Source: Phycisphaerae bacterium (GTDB lineage: Bacteria; Planctomycetota; Phycisphaerae; UBA1845; Fen-1342). From it: a DNA stretch of 64,000 bases. Where the stretch lies: NCBI GenBank assembly GCA_017999985.1, contig JAGNKU010000002.1:186001-250000 (forward strand), read 5' to 3'. Shown here one piece after another: positions 1 to 8,430 of this stretch (within the stretch, counting starts at the first letter, position 1; every line of letters begins with the position of its first letter). The position numbers and the translations under genes are program-made. The notes under the pieces are model-generated. The model searched no databases and had not been told where the DNA came from. It saw nothing but the letters and a program-made list of their open reading frames with translations.

Positions 1-551
1 CGGAACTATGGATCGACGTGGAGACGCGCCTGCCGCTGAGGTTCCTGCTCCACACGCGGCCCGGCCCGGGCGGCCAGCCGTTCCAGATGGCGTACGACCA
101 GTTCCAGTGGGACGTGCCGCTGGAAGCGAGTGCATTTGAGCCGAATCTGCCGGCGGACTACACGAAGATTGATGCCAAGCTCGCCCTGCCGACCGAAACG
201 GCGCTCATCAACGCGCTGCGTCGGATCGGCGACCTGACGAACGGGCGCTATCCGACCGCGCTGGATGGCGTCTCTGTGCTCACGCAGCTGCATGGGATGA
301 TCCCGCCCGAGAACTTCACCAAGTTCGACGAGCTGGGCACCGCGGGCGTGACGCAACTGGGCCTGGAAATCGGCAGCGGCGCCATGTTCTACATGAAGCT
401 CGTCCGCGACGGTTGCGAGCCCGAGTACTTTGGCGACGAAGTCACTGCCGCCGATGCCGACCAAGTGCTTGTGCGGTGGAAGCAGGACGACGGGCGGATG
501 CGCGTGATCTACGGCGATTTGCACGCGGAGACGCTCCCGGCTGAGCAGTGA
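1..551 (+). CDS. C-terminal part of a LolA-like/planctomycetal secreted protein (5' truncated)
   Basis: The reading frame is open from the left edge and ends at TGA 549-551, so the start lies outside the window. The visible part begins ELWID..., then holds a strand-rich stretch with RLPLRFLL and a YDQFQWDVPL motif. Planctomycete outer-membrane lipoprotein carrier-like (LolA/LolB fold) proteins commonly look like this. It is followed by a segment with NGRYPTAL. A GTG at 18 could act as a start, but the frame reads through upstream of it. I infer a cell-envelope or lipid-binding role from overall resemblance only. It converges with lpxB, 19 nt from that gene's stop codon. Confidence 0.55.
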   Translation, partial: ELWIDVETRLPLRFLLHTRPGPGGQPFQMAYDQFQWDVPLEASAFEPNLPADYTKIDAKLALPTETALINALRRIGDLTNGRYPTALDGVSVLTQLHGMIPPENFTKFDELGTAGVTQLGLEIGSGAMFYMKLVRDGCEPEYFGDEVTAADADQVLVRWKQDDGRMRVIYGDLHAETLPAEQ

Positions 552-570
552 CCACGCCGAGCGACACAGT

Positions 571-1842
571 TCACGCGAGCAGTCGGCCAACGGGCTGGCT
601 GCTCGCTGCGTGTTCGCCCCCCATTGCCGCGATCAGCTCTTCGATCAGCTCACACACGCGGGCGCTTGCAGTGCCCTGCTCCAGCGGCCGCACGATCTCG
701 TCGAGTTGCCGCGTCATCAGTGCGCGCCAGGTCGTATCGGTGAGCAATTGACGCGCCACCCCCGCGATTTCATCGACGTCCCGCACAAAGGGCATGAACT
801 CCGGCACGATCCGTGCGCCCGCGAGGATGTTCATGAGCGACAAGTGCGGCGTCGTCACCAGCCAGCGCCGGAGCAGGCGATACGGCCAATACACCAGCCG
901 GCCGGCGTCGTACATCACCACCATCGGCCTGCGGTAGTACGCCACGTGCAGCGTCGCCGTGCCGGACGCCACGAGCACCAGGTCGGCGGCGGTCAGCAGG
1001 CTGGCGTTGTCCGCAACGAGAATGTCAACCTTGCCCTCGCCGTCGGCCGCCCGCAGACCTTCGATGCGCTCGCGCTGTTCCGCGGACACGCACGAGATGA
1101 CCGCGTGCACATCCTGTCCGGCAGCGCGGAGTCGCCGCACGACGGCCAATTGCAGCGGCAGCATCGTGTCAATCACGTGACCGCGCGATCCTGGCAGCAG
1201 CGCGACGAGCGGTCGCCCGGCCGCCTGCGTGCGCAAGCCGGCGACAGTCGCGGCGTCTGGGTGCTCCTGCCGCAACGTCTCAAATAGCGGATGACCAACA
1301 AACTCCGCGCGGAATCCCTCGTTCCCTTGATCCCTTGATCCCTTGATGCCTGCGAAGTACCCCTCTTCAAACGGCAAGATGCACGCCAGCCGATCGATGT
1401 CGCGAACGATCTGCCGGTTGCGATACGCGCGCGACGCCCAGGTCTGCGGCGCGATGTAGTACAGCACCGGAATGCCGAGCGCACGCGCGCGCCGGGCGAA
1501 CTTCAGGTGCAGCTCGGGGGAATCGAGGAGTACAACCACATCCGGGCGTTGCGCCCGCCAGGAGCGCTCGACGACGCGCAGGGCGGCGTACGCCCGCCCG
1601 AGCACGCCCAGCACGCCGCTGAGCATAGCTGCGTGCGATGCGAAGTCATAGACCGTCTCAACCCCCAGCGCCCGCAGCCGCGGCCCGGTCAGCCCATAGA
1701 ACACAGCCCGCGGCAATTGCTCGCGCGCCGCCCGCACCAGGGCTGCCGCGTGCACGTCGGCCGAGGCCTCGCAGACGGAGATGAAGATGCGCCCGCCCGC
1801 ACTCCCTCGCAAGTCCGTCGCGGCCGTGGCGTCACCGGTCAT
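571..1842 (-). CDS. lpxB: Lipid-A-disaccharide synthase LpxB
   Basis: This is a 423-residue GT19-family enzyme that condenses UDP-2,3-diacylglucosamine with lipid X to form the lipid A disaccharide, at the inner face of the cytoplasmic membrane. The family pattern is clear: an N-terminal ASADVH region (EASGD in many homologues), YYIAPQTWA, LPFEEGYF, a VGHPL motif, LLPGSRG, VASGTATL and SLMNILAG. The ATG at 1842 overlaps the stop of the upstream HEPN frame as ATGA, so translation is probably coupled. The codons at 1312-1351 form an octanucleotide repeat array that encodes an unusual Gly/Arg/Asp-rich loop after GYFAG. No other lpx gene is in the window. Confidence 0.93.
   Translation of the reverse strand: MTGDATAATDLRGSAGGRIFISVCEASADVHAAALVRAAREQLPRAVFYGLTGPRLRALGVETVYDFASHAAMLSGVLGVLGRAYAALRVVERSWRAQRPDVVVLLDSPELHLKFARRARALGIPVLYYIAPQTWASRAYRNRQIVRDIDRLACILPFEEGYFAGIKGSRDQGNEGFRAEFVGHPLFETLRQEHPDAATVAGLRTQAAGRPLVALLPGSRGHVIDTMLPLQLAVVRRLRAAGQDVHAVISCVSAEQRERIEGLRAADGEGKVDILVADNASLLTAADLVLVASGTATLHVAYYRRPMVVMYDAGRLVYWPYRLLRRWLVTTPHLSLMNILAGARIVPEFMPFVRDVDEIAGVARQLLTDTTWRALMTRQLDEIVRPLEQGTASARVCELIEELIAAMGGEHAASSQPVGRLLA
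1312..1351. repeat. Octanucleotide tandem repeat inside lpxB (5 units)
   Basis: Five successive 8-bp units read on the plus strand as GAATCCCT, CGTTCCCT, TGATCCCT, TGATCCCT and TGATGCCT. They lie inside the lpxB coding sequence and encode the GIKGSRDQGNEG loop. The unit length is not a multiple of three, so single-unit changes would shift the frame. Confidence 0.8.
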
Positions 1843-2225
1843 CGAACGTGTTGTCCCACGTGCGCATGCAGCCTTCGCACCACGTCGGCGGCCGCAGCCC
1901 GATCGAGGCGTTGCGCCGCCGCCAGATCCTCGTAGCAGAACACCGTCCCGTACGGCGTCAGCGCATCCAACCCGTGCAGTCCGGGTGGCAGCGCGTGGCC
2001 GGTGTCGGTGACGAGGTCCATAAGTTAGCGCAGGTTGTGTGTCCGCGGAAACGCGACACCCAACTCTGACAACAGAGCTTTCAGCAGCTTCTCGGCCGCC
2101 TGCTGGCAATGAAACCCGATGATTTCATCCGTGACGCGCGCGGAGTCGAGCACTTCACCCAGCAGCGCCAGATCGTCCGCGGCCTTCTGCCGGAACAACA
2201 GCGCCTGCTCATGCAGTCTGCTCAT
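1839..2225 (-). pseudogene. HEPN-domain protein of an MNT-HEPN pair, interrupted by an in-frame TAA
   Basis: The frame from ATG 2225 encodes a typical small HEPN protein: KAADDLALLGEVL, then FHCQQAAEKLLKALL, then FPRTHNLR. TAA at 2027-2025 stops it after 66 residues. The same frame continues directly with LMDLVTDTG... LTPYGTVFCYEDL and ends at TGA 1841-1839, where a normal HEPN protein of about 128 residues would end. One transition (CAA to TAA) explains the break. The start overlaps the MNT gene by 17 nt and the end overlaps lpxB by ATGA. HEPN partners of MNT proteins act as toxins in characterised pairs. I see no clear RX4-6H motif in the part after the stop. Recent inactivation and a sequencing error are both possible. 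Confidence 0.8.
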
Positions 2226-2538
2226 ACAGCACCTTGCCCTCCGCCGCCGCCGTCGAGTAGATGTTGCCGGGCGTGTCACGCCAGTGGCGAAACTGGTCCG
2301 CCGTCGCAACCAGCAGGTCCACCGGGAGCCGCAGCGGGCTGAGCACGCGATTGAGCCGCACCATCTCCGCCATGCGGTCGCAACTCTGCGGCACCACAAC
2401 CAGCAGATCGATGTCGCTGTCGGTCCGCGCATCGCCGCGCGCGTGCGATCCAAACAGGATGATCCGCGTCGGCTGCGCGGACTGGCACAGCAACCGCGTC
2501 ACGTTCGCCAGCAATAATTCGTCAACGGCCCGCACCAT
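2209..2538 (-). CDS. MNT-domain nucleotidyltransferase (antitoxin-type)
   Basis: This 109-residue protein has the minimal nucleotidyltransferase signature FGSHARGD followed by SDIDLLV (GSx10DxD) at residues 29-48. Known homologues in MNT-HEPN pairs adenylylate or otherwise neutralise the HEPN toxin. It starts at ATG 2538, 8-9 nt after a GGAGAAGG ribosome-binding site, and overlaps the downstream HEPN frame by 17 nt. That overlap is the usual architecture of these toxin-antitoxin operons. It is first in the transcription unit that leads into lpxB, so its promoter probably also drives lpxB. Confidence 0.85.
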   Translation of the reverse strand: MVRAVDELLLANVTRLLCQSAQPTRIILFGSHARGDARTDSDIDLLVVVPQSCDRMAEMVRLNRVLSPLRLPVDLLVATADQFRHWRDTPGNIYSTAAAEGKVLYEQTA

Positions 2539-2556
2539 GGACCTTCTCCGGTCACC

Positions 2557-2562
2557 AGTATA
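2557..2562 (-). promoter_or_regulatory. Possible -10 box for the MNT-HEPN-lpxB unit
   Basis: Minus-strand TATACT lies 19 nt upstream of the MNT ATG, just ahead of the GGAGAAGG ribosome-binding site. No convincing -35 box is seen at 16-18 nt, so this is tentative. Confidence 0.3.
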
Positions 2563-2621
2563 CTCATCTCGCGGACGCGGAACGCATGGTCTGCGCTCCT
2601 GCGCCGCTGAGCGACACGCGG

Positions 2622-3596
2622 CTATTTCTGCTCCAGCTTCACTTCCTCCCCACCCTTCTCCACATTCTCTTTCGTGTACACGCGCGTCGGCAGCGTGATC
2701 CGCTTTTCCACCTTCTCGCCCGCGAGAATCTTCATCGCGATATCCAGCCCCGTCTCGCCCGGCGTTGGATAGAGCAGTGTCGCCGTCAGCTCGCCGCCCT
2801 GCACCCAGCGCTGCCCTTCATCCGGCAGTGCGTCGATGCCGACGAACTTCATCTCGCGCTCCCGGCCGGCGGCTTTTGCCGCCAGGAACGCACCATGCGC
2901 CATTGGATCGTTGTGCGCGTACACCAGGTCGAGCTGCGGGTTCGCTTTCAACGCGTCCTGCATGACCGAATGCGCCTTGTCCTTTTTCCAGTCGCAGTCG
3001 AGGCCACCCAGCACCTTGATCCCCGGTTCTTTGTCCACCACCTCGTGGAACCCGTCGCGGCGTTCCTGCCCCGGCGTCGACGCCAATCCGCCGCAGATCT
3101 CGAAGATGATCCCCTTCGCCTTGCCCGGTCCGCCGAGCATGTCCACGGCGACCTTGCCGGCAGCGCGGCCGATGACCTTGTTGTCGCCGCCGATGAAGCA
3201 GGCGTAGCCCTTGTAGTTCACGTCGCGGTCCAGCACGATCACCGGGATGCCGGCCTCGGTCGCTTCCTTCACGACGCTGGTCAGGCCCGCCGACTCTTTC
3301 GGGCTGATGAGGATCGCGTCCACGCCCCGGCGGATGAACGTCTTCACATCGCCGACCTGCTTCTCGGTCTTGTCGTCCGCGTCGAGCATGTCGAGCTGCA
3401 CATTGGGATACTTCTTCTCGGCGTGCTCCTTGAGCCGGCGGTTGAACTCGACTCGCCAGGGCTCCTTGACGGTGCACTGCGAAAAGCCAATGACGTACTT
3501 CTCTTTCGCGGGCGGCTTGGGGGTGTCCTGAGCCGGGGCCGCCGACACGAAACCCAGACCCAGCACAAAACCGGTGACGCAGACGAGACGGTGCAT
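2622..3596 (-). CDS. Periplasmic sugar-binding protein of an ABC transporter (ribose/galactose-binding type)
   Basis: This 324-residue protein starts with a Sec signal peptide (hydrophobic [15 protein letters not shown], cleavage near APAQ). A type I periplasmic-binding fold of the ribose/galactose family follows: [13 protein letters not shown], then [31 protein letters not shown] and [11 protein letters not shown]. It should bind a sugar or related solute for import. The start at 3596 is fixed by a strong AAGGAGGAA ribosome-binding site, and the longer upstream frame has no signal peptide. No ABC ATPase or permease gene adjoins it, so its partners lie elsewhere. It is divergent from metK. 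Confidence 0.9.
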   Translation of the reverse strand: MHRLVCVTGFVLGLGFVSAAPAQDTPKPPAKEKYVIGFSQCTVKEPWRVEFNRRLKEHAEKKYPNVQLDMLDADDKTEKQVGDVKTFIRRGVDAILISPKESAGLTSVVKEATEAGIPVIVLDRDVNYKGYACFIGGDNKVIGRAAGKVAVDMLGGPGKAKGIIFEICGGLASTPGQERRDGFHEVVDKEPGIKVLGGLDCDWKKDKAHSVMQDALKANPQLDLVYAHNDPMAHGAFLAAKAAGREREMKFVGIDALPDEGQRWVQGGELTATLLYPTPGETGLDIAMKILAGEKVEKRITLPTRVYTKENVEKGGEEVKLEQK

Positions 3597-3786
3597 GCGG
3601 TTCCTCCTTGGTTCACGGCGGCCGGCGTCCAGGTGTGCCGGCCAGAGCCTGACCACGACAAGGTATCGCCGCCCGCGGCAACCCGCCAGCGGCGCGCGTG
3701 CACGCTTGTCCGCCGCGCCTGGGCGGCCTAACATATCGGGTTCGAGGTTCGGTCTCATGGCGCCTACTGCGAAGAAGGAGAGACAC

Positions 3787-4947
3787 TTGCCCGGCACCAA
3801 GCACCATAAGCACCTGTTCACATCCGAGTCCGTCAGCATGGGCCACCCCGACAAGGTCGCCGACCAGATCTCGGACGCCATCCTGGATGCCATGCTCGCC
3901 CAGGACAAGTACTCCCGTGTCGCCTGCGAGACCCTCGTATCCACTGGCATGGCCGTCGTCGCCGGCGAGGTGACCACCAAGGCCTACGTCGAAATCCCCG
4001 ACGTCGTCCGCGACACGATCAAGGAGATCGGCTACACGTCCGGCGATATGGCCTTCGACTACGAGTCGTGCGCGGTCTTGACCTCCATCAAGCGACAATC
4101 CCCCGACATCGCGATGGGCGTCGATCGGGACGGCGCCGGCGACCAGGGCATGATGTTCGGCTTCGCCTGCCGCGAGACACCCCAGCTCATGCCGCTGCCG
4201 ATCCAGCTTGCGCACCGGCTGGTCGAGCACCACGTCGGCGTGCGGCGCGAGGAGCTGATCCCCGGTCTGCGCCCGGACGCGAAATCGCAGGTCACCGTCG
4301 AGTATGAAGACGGCAAGCCCGTGCGGATCGACACCGTCGTCCTCTCCACGCAGCACGCCCCGTCCTGGAACGACCGGCAGAAGGAGCTCGGCGAGGCGGT
4401 CAAAGCTGAGATCATCAAGCCCGTGCTCGGCGACTGGTGGAACCCCAAGATCACCATCCACGTGAATCCCACCGGCCGCTTTGAGATCGGCGGCCCGCAC
4501 GGCGACACCGGCGTCACCGGGCGCAAGATCATCGTCGACACCTACGGCGGCCGCGGCCGGCACGGCGGCGGCGCGTTCTCGGGCAAGGACCCGACCAAGG
4601 TGGACCGCTCCGCCGCGTACATGGCCCGCCACATTGCGAAGAACATCGTCGCCGCCGGCCTCGCGGACGTCTGCGAAGTGCAACTCTCCTACGCGATCGG
4701 CATCGCCGAGCCGACGAGCGTGCTGGTCAGCACCGAAGGCACTGGCCGGATCGACGAGGACAAGATCAGCAAGCTCGTGCGCGAGCATTTCCCGCTTACG
4801 CCACGGGCAATCATCGAGTATCTGGACCTGCGCCGGCCGATCTATCGCGAGACCGCCCGGCATGGGCACTTCGGCCGCGAGCTGCCGACGTTCACGTGGG
4901 AGAAGACGGACAAGGCGGCGGCGCTGAAGAGGGCCGCCGGCGGGTGA
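3787..4947 (+). CDS. metK: S-adenosylmethionine synthetase
   Basis: MetK makes S-adenosylmethionine from methionine and ATP in the cytoplasm. The 386-residue product has [16 protein letters not shown] near the N-terminus, [23 protein letters not shown], and the phosphate-binding loop [16 protein letters not shown]. All are family hallmarks. The start is ambiguous. TTG 3787 sits 6 nt after a perfect AAGGAG and gives an N-terminus close to the family norm. ATG 3757 would add ten residues but has a poorer ribosome-binding site. I prefer TTG. The 190-bp leader shared with the divergent sugar-binding gene shows no SAM riboswitch I can recognise. Confidence 0.95.
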   Translation: MPGTKHHKHLFTSESVSMGHPDKVADQISDAILDAMLAQDKYSRVACETLVSTGMAVVAGEVTTKAYVEIPDVVRDTIKEIGYTSGDMAFDYESCAVLTSIKRQSPDIAMGVDRDGAGDQGMMFGFACRETPQLMPLPIQLAHRLVEHHVGVRREELIPGLRPDAKSQVTVEYEDGKPVRIDTVVLSTQHAPSWNDRQKELGEAVKAEIIKPVLGDWWNPKITIHVNPTGRFEIGGPHGDTGVTGRKIIVDTYGGRGRHGGGAFSGKDPTKVDRSAAYMARHIAKNIVAAGLADVCEVQLSYAIGIAEPTSVLVSTEGTGRIDEDKISKLVREHFPLTPRAIIEYLDLRRPIYRETARHGHFGRELPTFTWEKTDKAAALKRAAGG

Positions 4948-4971
4948 CGTGCGGCGCAGTCGGACCTGACG

Positions 4972-5010
4972 CTCTCCCTGCCCTGCCCCTGCGATGGGGA
5001 GGGGTGCTGG
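4972..5010. repeat. Dispersed GC hairpin (CCCTGCCC/GGGGAGGGG family), single copy
   Basis: The spacer between metK and prfB contains CTCCCTGCCCTGCCCC, a short loop, and GGGGAGGGG. It is a degenerate copy of the 48-bp unit found in tandem at 9173-9316. Confidence 0.5.
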
Positions 5011-5034
5011 ATCGGCCACTGTTGGAAATCTGTG

Positions 5035-6157
5035 ATGGCCACCAAGGTATATGAAGACCCCGCCGGAGCCCTCCGGGAGCTCACATCCCGGATCCACGCG
5101 ATCCGGGACTCTCTTTGACCTGCCCGCGAAGACCGCGCGGTTGACCGAGCTCGAGACCCGCATGCAGCAGCCGGGCTTCTGGGACAGCCAGGAAGCCGCC
5201 CAGAAGGTCGTGGCGGAGCTGAAGGCCCTGCGTGCCAAGATCGACCCGGTGCAGGAACTGCTGCGCCGGGCGGACGACGCGCACGTGCTCGTCGAGCTGG
5301 CCGCGGAGCAGGCCGATGACGAATCGCGTGCCGAGGTGCAACGCGAGCTGGAGCAGATGACCGCTCGCACCGACCAGGTCGAGCTGCTGACGCTGCTGTC
5401 CGGCGAGAACGATGCCCGCAACTGCTTCTTCAGCCTACAGGCGGGGGCGGGCGGCGTGGACGCGTGCGACTTCGCCGAGATGCTGTTGCGCATGTACCTG
5501 ATGTACTTCGAGTCGGCCGGCTTTCGCGCGTCCGAGGTCGATCGTCGCGTCGGCGAAGAGGCCGGCATCCAGTCGGTCACGCTCTACGTCGAAGGCCCCT
5601 ACGCGTACGGATACCTATCGTGTGAGGTCGGCGTGCACCGGCTTGTGCGGCTGAGCCCGTTCAATGCCCAGAGCAAGCGCCAGACGTCCTTTGTCGCGGT
5701 CGATTGCCTGCCCGAGTTCGAAGAATCCAAGATCGACATTGCCGAGGGGGACCTCGACATCGAAACCTTCCGGCGCGCATCGGGGGCCGGTGGGCAGAAT
5801 GTCAACAAGGTCGCGACGGCGGTGCGCATTCGGCACAAGCCGACCGGCATCATGGTCGAGTGCGTGAACGAGCGCAGCCAGGCGCAGAACAAGCGCGTGG
5901 CTCTGAGCATGCTGCAATCCAAGCTGGAGCAGATCGAGGAGGCGAAGCACGACGCCGAGCTGGCGAAGATCTACAGCGAGAAAGGCGACATTGCCTGGGG
6001 CAACCAGATCCGCAGCTACGTCATCCACGGCTCGACGATCCACGTCAAGGACCACCGCACGAACCTCGCGATCGGCGACGTGCAGCGCGTCCTCAACGGC
6101 GACATCCAGCCCTACATCGACGCCCGCCTGCGCCAGCGGCTCAAGGGCGGCAAGTAG
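5035..6157 (+). CDS. prfB: Peptide chain release factor 2, with programmed +1 frameshift
   Basis: RF2 reads UGA and UAA stop codons and triggers peptide release. The frame starting at ATG 5035 runs [11 protein letters not shown]... AIRDSL and meets TGA at 5116-5118 in the context CTT TGA C, the classic prfB frameshift site. A +1 shift continues at GAC 5117 with [13 protein letters not shown], exactly where RF2 proteins continue. The product is 373 residues. Family hallmarks are the stop-codon-recognising tripeptide in RLSPFNAQ and the catalytic GGQ in GAGGQNVNK. Low RF2 favours the shift, giving autoregulation as in other bacteria. The upstream CGGGA is only a weak internal Shine-Dalgarno. 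The 3' end overlaps the convergent gene by 17 nt. Confidence 0.95.
5113..5119 (+). promoter_or_regulatory. prfB: prfB programmed +1 frameshift site CTTTGAC
   Basis: CTT (5113-5115) is a slippery Leu codon before the in-frame TGA (5116-5118) and C. The protein homology continues only in the +1 frame after this point. Confidence 0.9.
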
Positions 6158-6656
6158 CCGGGGTGCTGCGAACCACGTTCGTCGATATGAATGCGCGGCC
6201 GCATTCCGGACAGCGCGGTTCGGTCAGGCCCGCCAGGGGATAGCCGCAGTGGATACATTCGCCGCGCCGTCGGCGCCGGGCGCGCCGCCGCGGTCCGCGG
6301 CGATAGGCGATGACCGCCGCACTCAGCACGCCGCCGGCCAGGAACCAGAACGGCAGCCCGACACCGAACGCCCCCGTGCCGCCATAGGTCACTTGGCGGA
6401 AATAGAACCACGCCAATTCCTGCCGGGATTCACTCGGCACGTTCAACTGCGGCGCGCTGTAGACCATGTGCAAGATGCCGCTGACGAGCGCGGCTCGGAG
6501 CTGCGGGGCGCGTTCGTCGCCGGTGATCCAGATGGTGTCCACCGGCACGCCTTGCCAATAGCTGATGCCACCCAGGACCAGGATGGCCAATCCGCCGATC
6601 AGGAAGCCCGCGGCGACGAGCCATTCGCGCGTGCTGCGCAGCCTGTCCGACTTCAT
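6141..6656 (-). CDS. Membrane protein with C-terminal zinc ribbon, planctomycete type
   Basis: This 171-residue protein has a membrane helix at about residues 13-34 ([17 protein letters not shown]), a loop of about 70 residues, and a second helix near 108-125 ([15 protein letters not shown]). A basic stretch [10 protein letters not shown] follows, then a zinc ribbon [11 protein letters not shown]...CPECGRAF. Short two-helix proteins with a cytoplasmic CxxCGYxLxGL tail are common in planctomycetes, and their function is unknown. It lies 9 nt after the radical SAM gene and probably ends that operon. Its 3' end overlaps prfB tail to tail. Confidence 0.75.
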   Translation of the reverse strand: MKSDRLRSTREWLVAAGFLIGGLAILVLGGISYWQGVPVDTIWITGDERAPQLRAALVSGILHMVYSAPQLNVPSESRQELAWFYFRQVTYGGTGAFGVGLPFWFLAGGVLSAAVIAYRRGPRRRARRRRRGECIHCGYPLAGLTEPRCPECGRAFISTNVVRSTPATCRP

Positions 6657-6665
6657 GTCATCGCC

Positions 6666-7799
6666 CTACTTCTTCAGAAGCGTGTCTTCCAATAGCGACA
6701 GCACCGGATACGCCGCGTTGTAGTGCTTGTGCAGGAACAGCGGGTCACGTTTGCGATAGAGCACATTGCCCACGCGGTCCGCAATCGGCGTCAGCATCTG
6801 CTCGTAGCGGCACAGCACCGGCGAAATCCCGTTGATCGTTCCGGTCGTCTGCCAGTTCAGGCAGCCGCAGGTGTTGTGGCAGCGCTCTTTGAGGGTGCAT
6901 TCGCGGCAGAAGGCTTTCTCCGCCTCGGACTCGTCGTGAATACGCCGGCGGGCGTCGTCGTCGATGCCGCGCGACACGTGGCCGATGCACCAGCGGCTGT
7001 CCGGCCCGGCCCGCGGGAACTGCACACAGGGAAACAGGTAGCCCTGCGGATCGACCGAGAGTTGTCGCTCGGCGAGTTCGCAGCGCTCCTTGCGCCAGCA
7101 ATGCTGGTTGATGTGCGAGGAGAGCTTGACCTCGAACGGGCTGAGGTAGAACTTGCGGCCGGCCCGCGTCCATTGCACGTACAGCTTGCCGAGTCGCTTG
7201 AACTGCTTGCCGAGCACGCGGAAATCTGCTTCCTGCCAGTCCGCCGCGTAGTTGAGCGACACGATCAGGTAGCGGCAGCCAAGATCCAGCAGAAACGCGA
7301 CGGAATCCGCCAGATAGCGCGCCGTGTCCGGGTTCACGGCCATCAGCACGCTCGAATATGGCCGGACGGACAGCAGCATCTTCAGGCGTTCCACGAGCAC
7401 GTCAAACGTCGGTCCGCCGCCCGCGAGCCGACGATGCTGGTCGTGGGCTTGGCGGACCCCGTCGAGGCTCATGGCGATGAGGATGTCGTTGCGAACGGCG
7501 AATTCGAGGAAGGCGGCGTCGAGCAGCAGGCCGTTCGTGGTGATCTTGAAGTGGAAGCGGCCGGCGCGGTTGTGCTCCAGGTGCCGGGCATACGCGACGA
7601 GCGACGCGATGCGGTCTTTGCAGAGCAGCGGCTCCCCGCCGAAGAAGACGACGCCGCACGAGTCTGACGTGAGGCGCGCGGCGAGGTCGAGCGCCTGGCG
7701 GCCAATCTCGTCACTCATCGGCGCACCGTCATGCGGCGGCGCGTAGCAGTACGAGCAGCGCATATTGCAGGCGGTGGTCAGATGGAGCGTCAGGTGCAT
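6666..7799 (-). CDS. Radical SAM/SPASM protein (peptide- or protein-modifying type)
   Basis: This 377-residue enzyme carries the radical SAM cluster motif CNMRCSYC at residues 11-18, FFGGEPLL near 55, and a TTNG motif. The C-terminal SPASM-type region has many cysteines, including a CRECTLKERC...CGC cluster near residues 293-309 and a late Cys in PVLCRYEQ. SPASM enzymes typically hold two auxiliary 4Fe-4S clusters and modify ribosomal peptides or proteins (sactipeptide, PQQ and anSME-like groups). It starts 1 nt after the stop of the downstream copy of two tandem lipoprotein-like paralogues. Strong translational coupling suggests those proteins as its substrate or partner. The reaction is unknown. 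Confidence 0.92.
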   Translation of the reverse strand: MHLTLHLTTACNMRCSYCYAPPHDGAPMSDEIGRQALDLAARLTSDSCGVVFFGGEPLLCKDRIASLVAYARHLEHNRAGRFHFKITTNGLLLDAAFLEFAVRNDILIAMSLDGVRQAHDQHRRLAGGGPTFDVLVERLKMLLSVRPYSSVLMAVNPDTARYLADSVAFLLDLGCRYLIVSLNYAADWQEADFRVLGKQFKRLGKLYVQWTRAGRKFYLSPFEVKLSSHINQHCWRKERCELAERQLSVDPQGYLFPCVQFPRAGPDSRWCIGHVSRGIDDDARRRIHDESEAEKAFCRECTLKERCHNTCGCLNWQTTGTINGISPVLCRYEQMLTPIADRVGNVLYRKRDPLFLHKHYNAAYPVLSLLEDTLLKK

Positions 7800-7800
7800 A

Positions 7801-8430
7801 TCAGATCACACCCTGGGCCTTGAGCCAGTCGATGAAGTCCTTAACCTGTTCGCGGAGCTGGTTTTCCGCCTTCGCTTGATACTTAGCAACATCGCCAGTC
7901 GGCACGTTCGGCGCGCGCAGCGCGCGAAAATGGACGTTGGGTGCCTGCGCTGCGACACGCGCGGTCAACCGCGCATCCGTATCGCCAGTCCCGGCGGGTA
8001 AGCGCGCCTCCAAGCGCCGCAGGTCGTCGCGGGCAACGTATTCGAGCGCCCACTTCCATTTGGGATCCGAGAGGTCCACGACGAAGGGCTCGGCTTCGCC
8101 GGACGCCGAGGCGAGCGTCACGCCCGGCAAGGCAGCTTCCTCGACGATCGCGACGACGCCACGGTGACCGAGTTCGTCCCGGATGATCTGCCTGGCGCTG
8201 GATTCTGAAAAGGCTTCAACGACCGCCGGCGCGCCGAAGACACACCCGGACGTCGTCCCCAGCGTCGTGACACTGAGCAGCACTCCCGCGGCGGTCGCGA
8301 TCTCACGGCGCCACAGCCACGCCGACGGTACGTACTGTTGTAGCAGGTCCGGTTTTGCCAGCACCGCCGTTCGAGTCGGATAGCACGGCGCGGGATAGGA
8401 CCGCAGCACACGCGGACCACGCTTGGCCAT
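7801..8430 (-). CDS. Lipoprotein-like protein, paralogue 2, paired with the radical SAM enzyme
   Basis: I do not recognise this family. The 209-residue product has an N-terminal region with CYPTR and VPSAWLWRREI, a hydrophobic stretch with a lipobox-like TTSGC, then VVEAFSES, LPGVTLASASG and FVVDLSDPKWKWALEYV. It ends in VKDFIDWLKAQGVI. It matches the upstream gene over its whole length, at about half to two thirds identity by eye, and the two are equally long. The start at 8430 overlaps the upstream stop as ATGA; the longer start at 8457 would break the symmetry. It ends 1 nt before the radical SAM start. A candidate substrate or partner of that enzyme. Confidence 0.8.
   Translation of the reverse strand: MAKRGPRVLRSYPAPCYPTRTAVLAKPDLLQQYVPSAWLWRREIATAAGVLLSVTTLGTTSGCVFGAPAVVEAFSESSARQIIRDELGHRGVVAIVEEAALPGVTLASASGEAEPFVVDLSDPKWKWALEYVARDDLRRLEARLPAGTGDTDARLTARVAAQAPNVHFRALRAPNVPTGDVAKYQAKAENQLREQVKDFIDWLKAQGVI

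Noticed and set aside
3597-3786. SAM riboswitch upstream of metK
   Set aside because: The leader is GC-rich, but I could not find the conserved core of any SAM riboswitch class or a terminator switch.
3613-5580. Long minus-strand open frame of about 655 codons
   Set aside because: It lies opposite metK and prfB, both certain genes, and its translation has no family resemblance.
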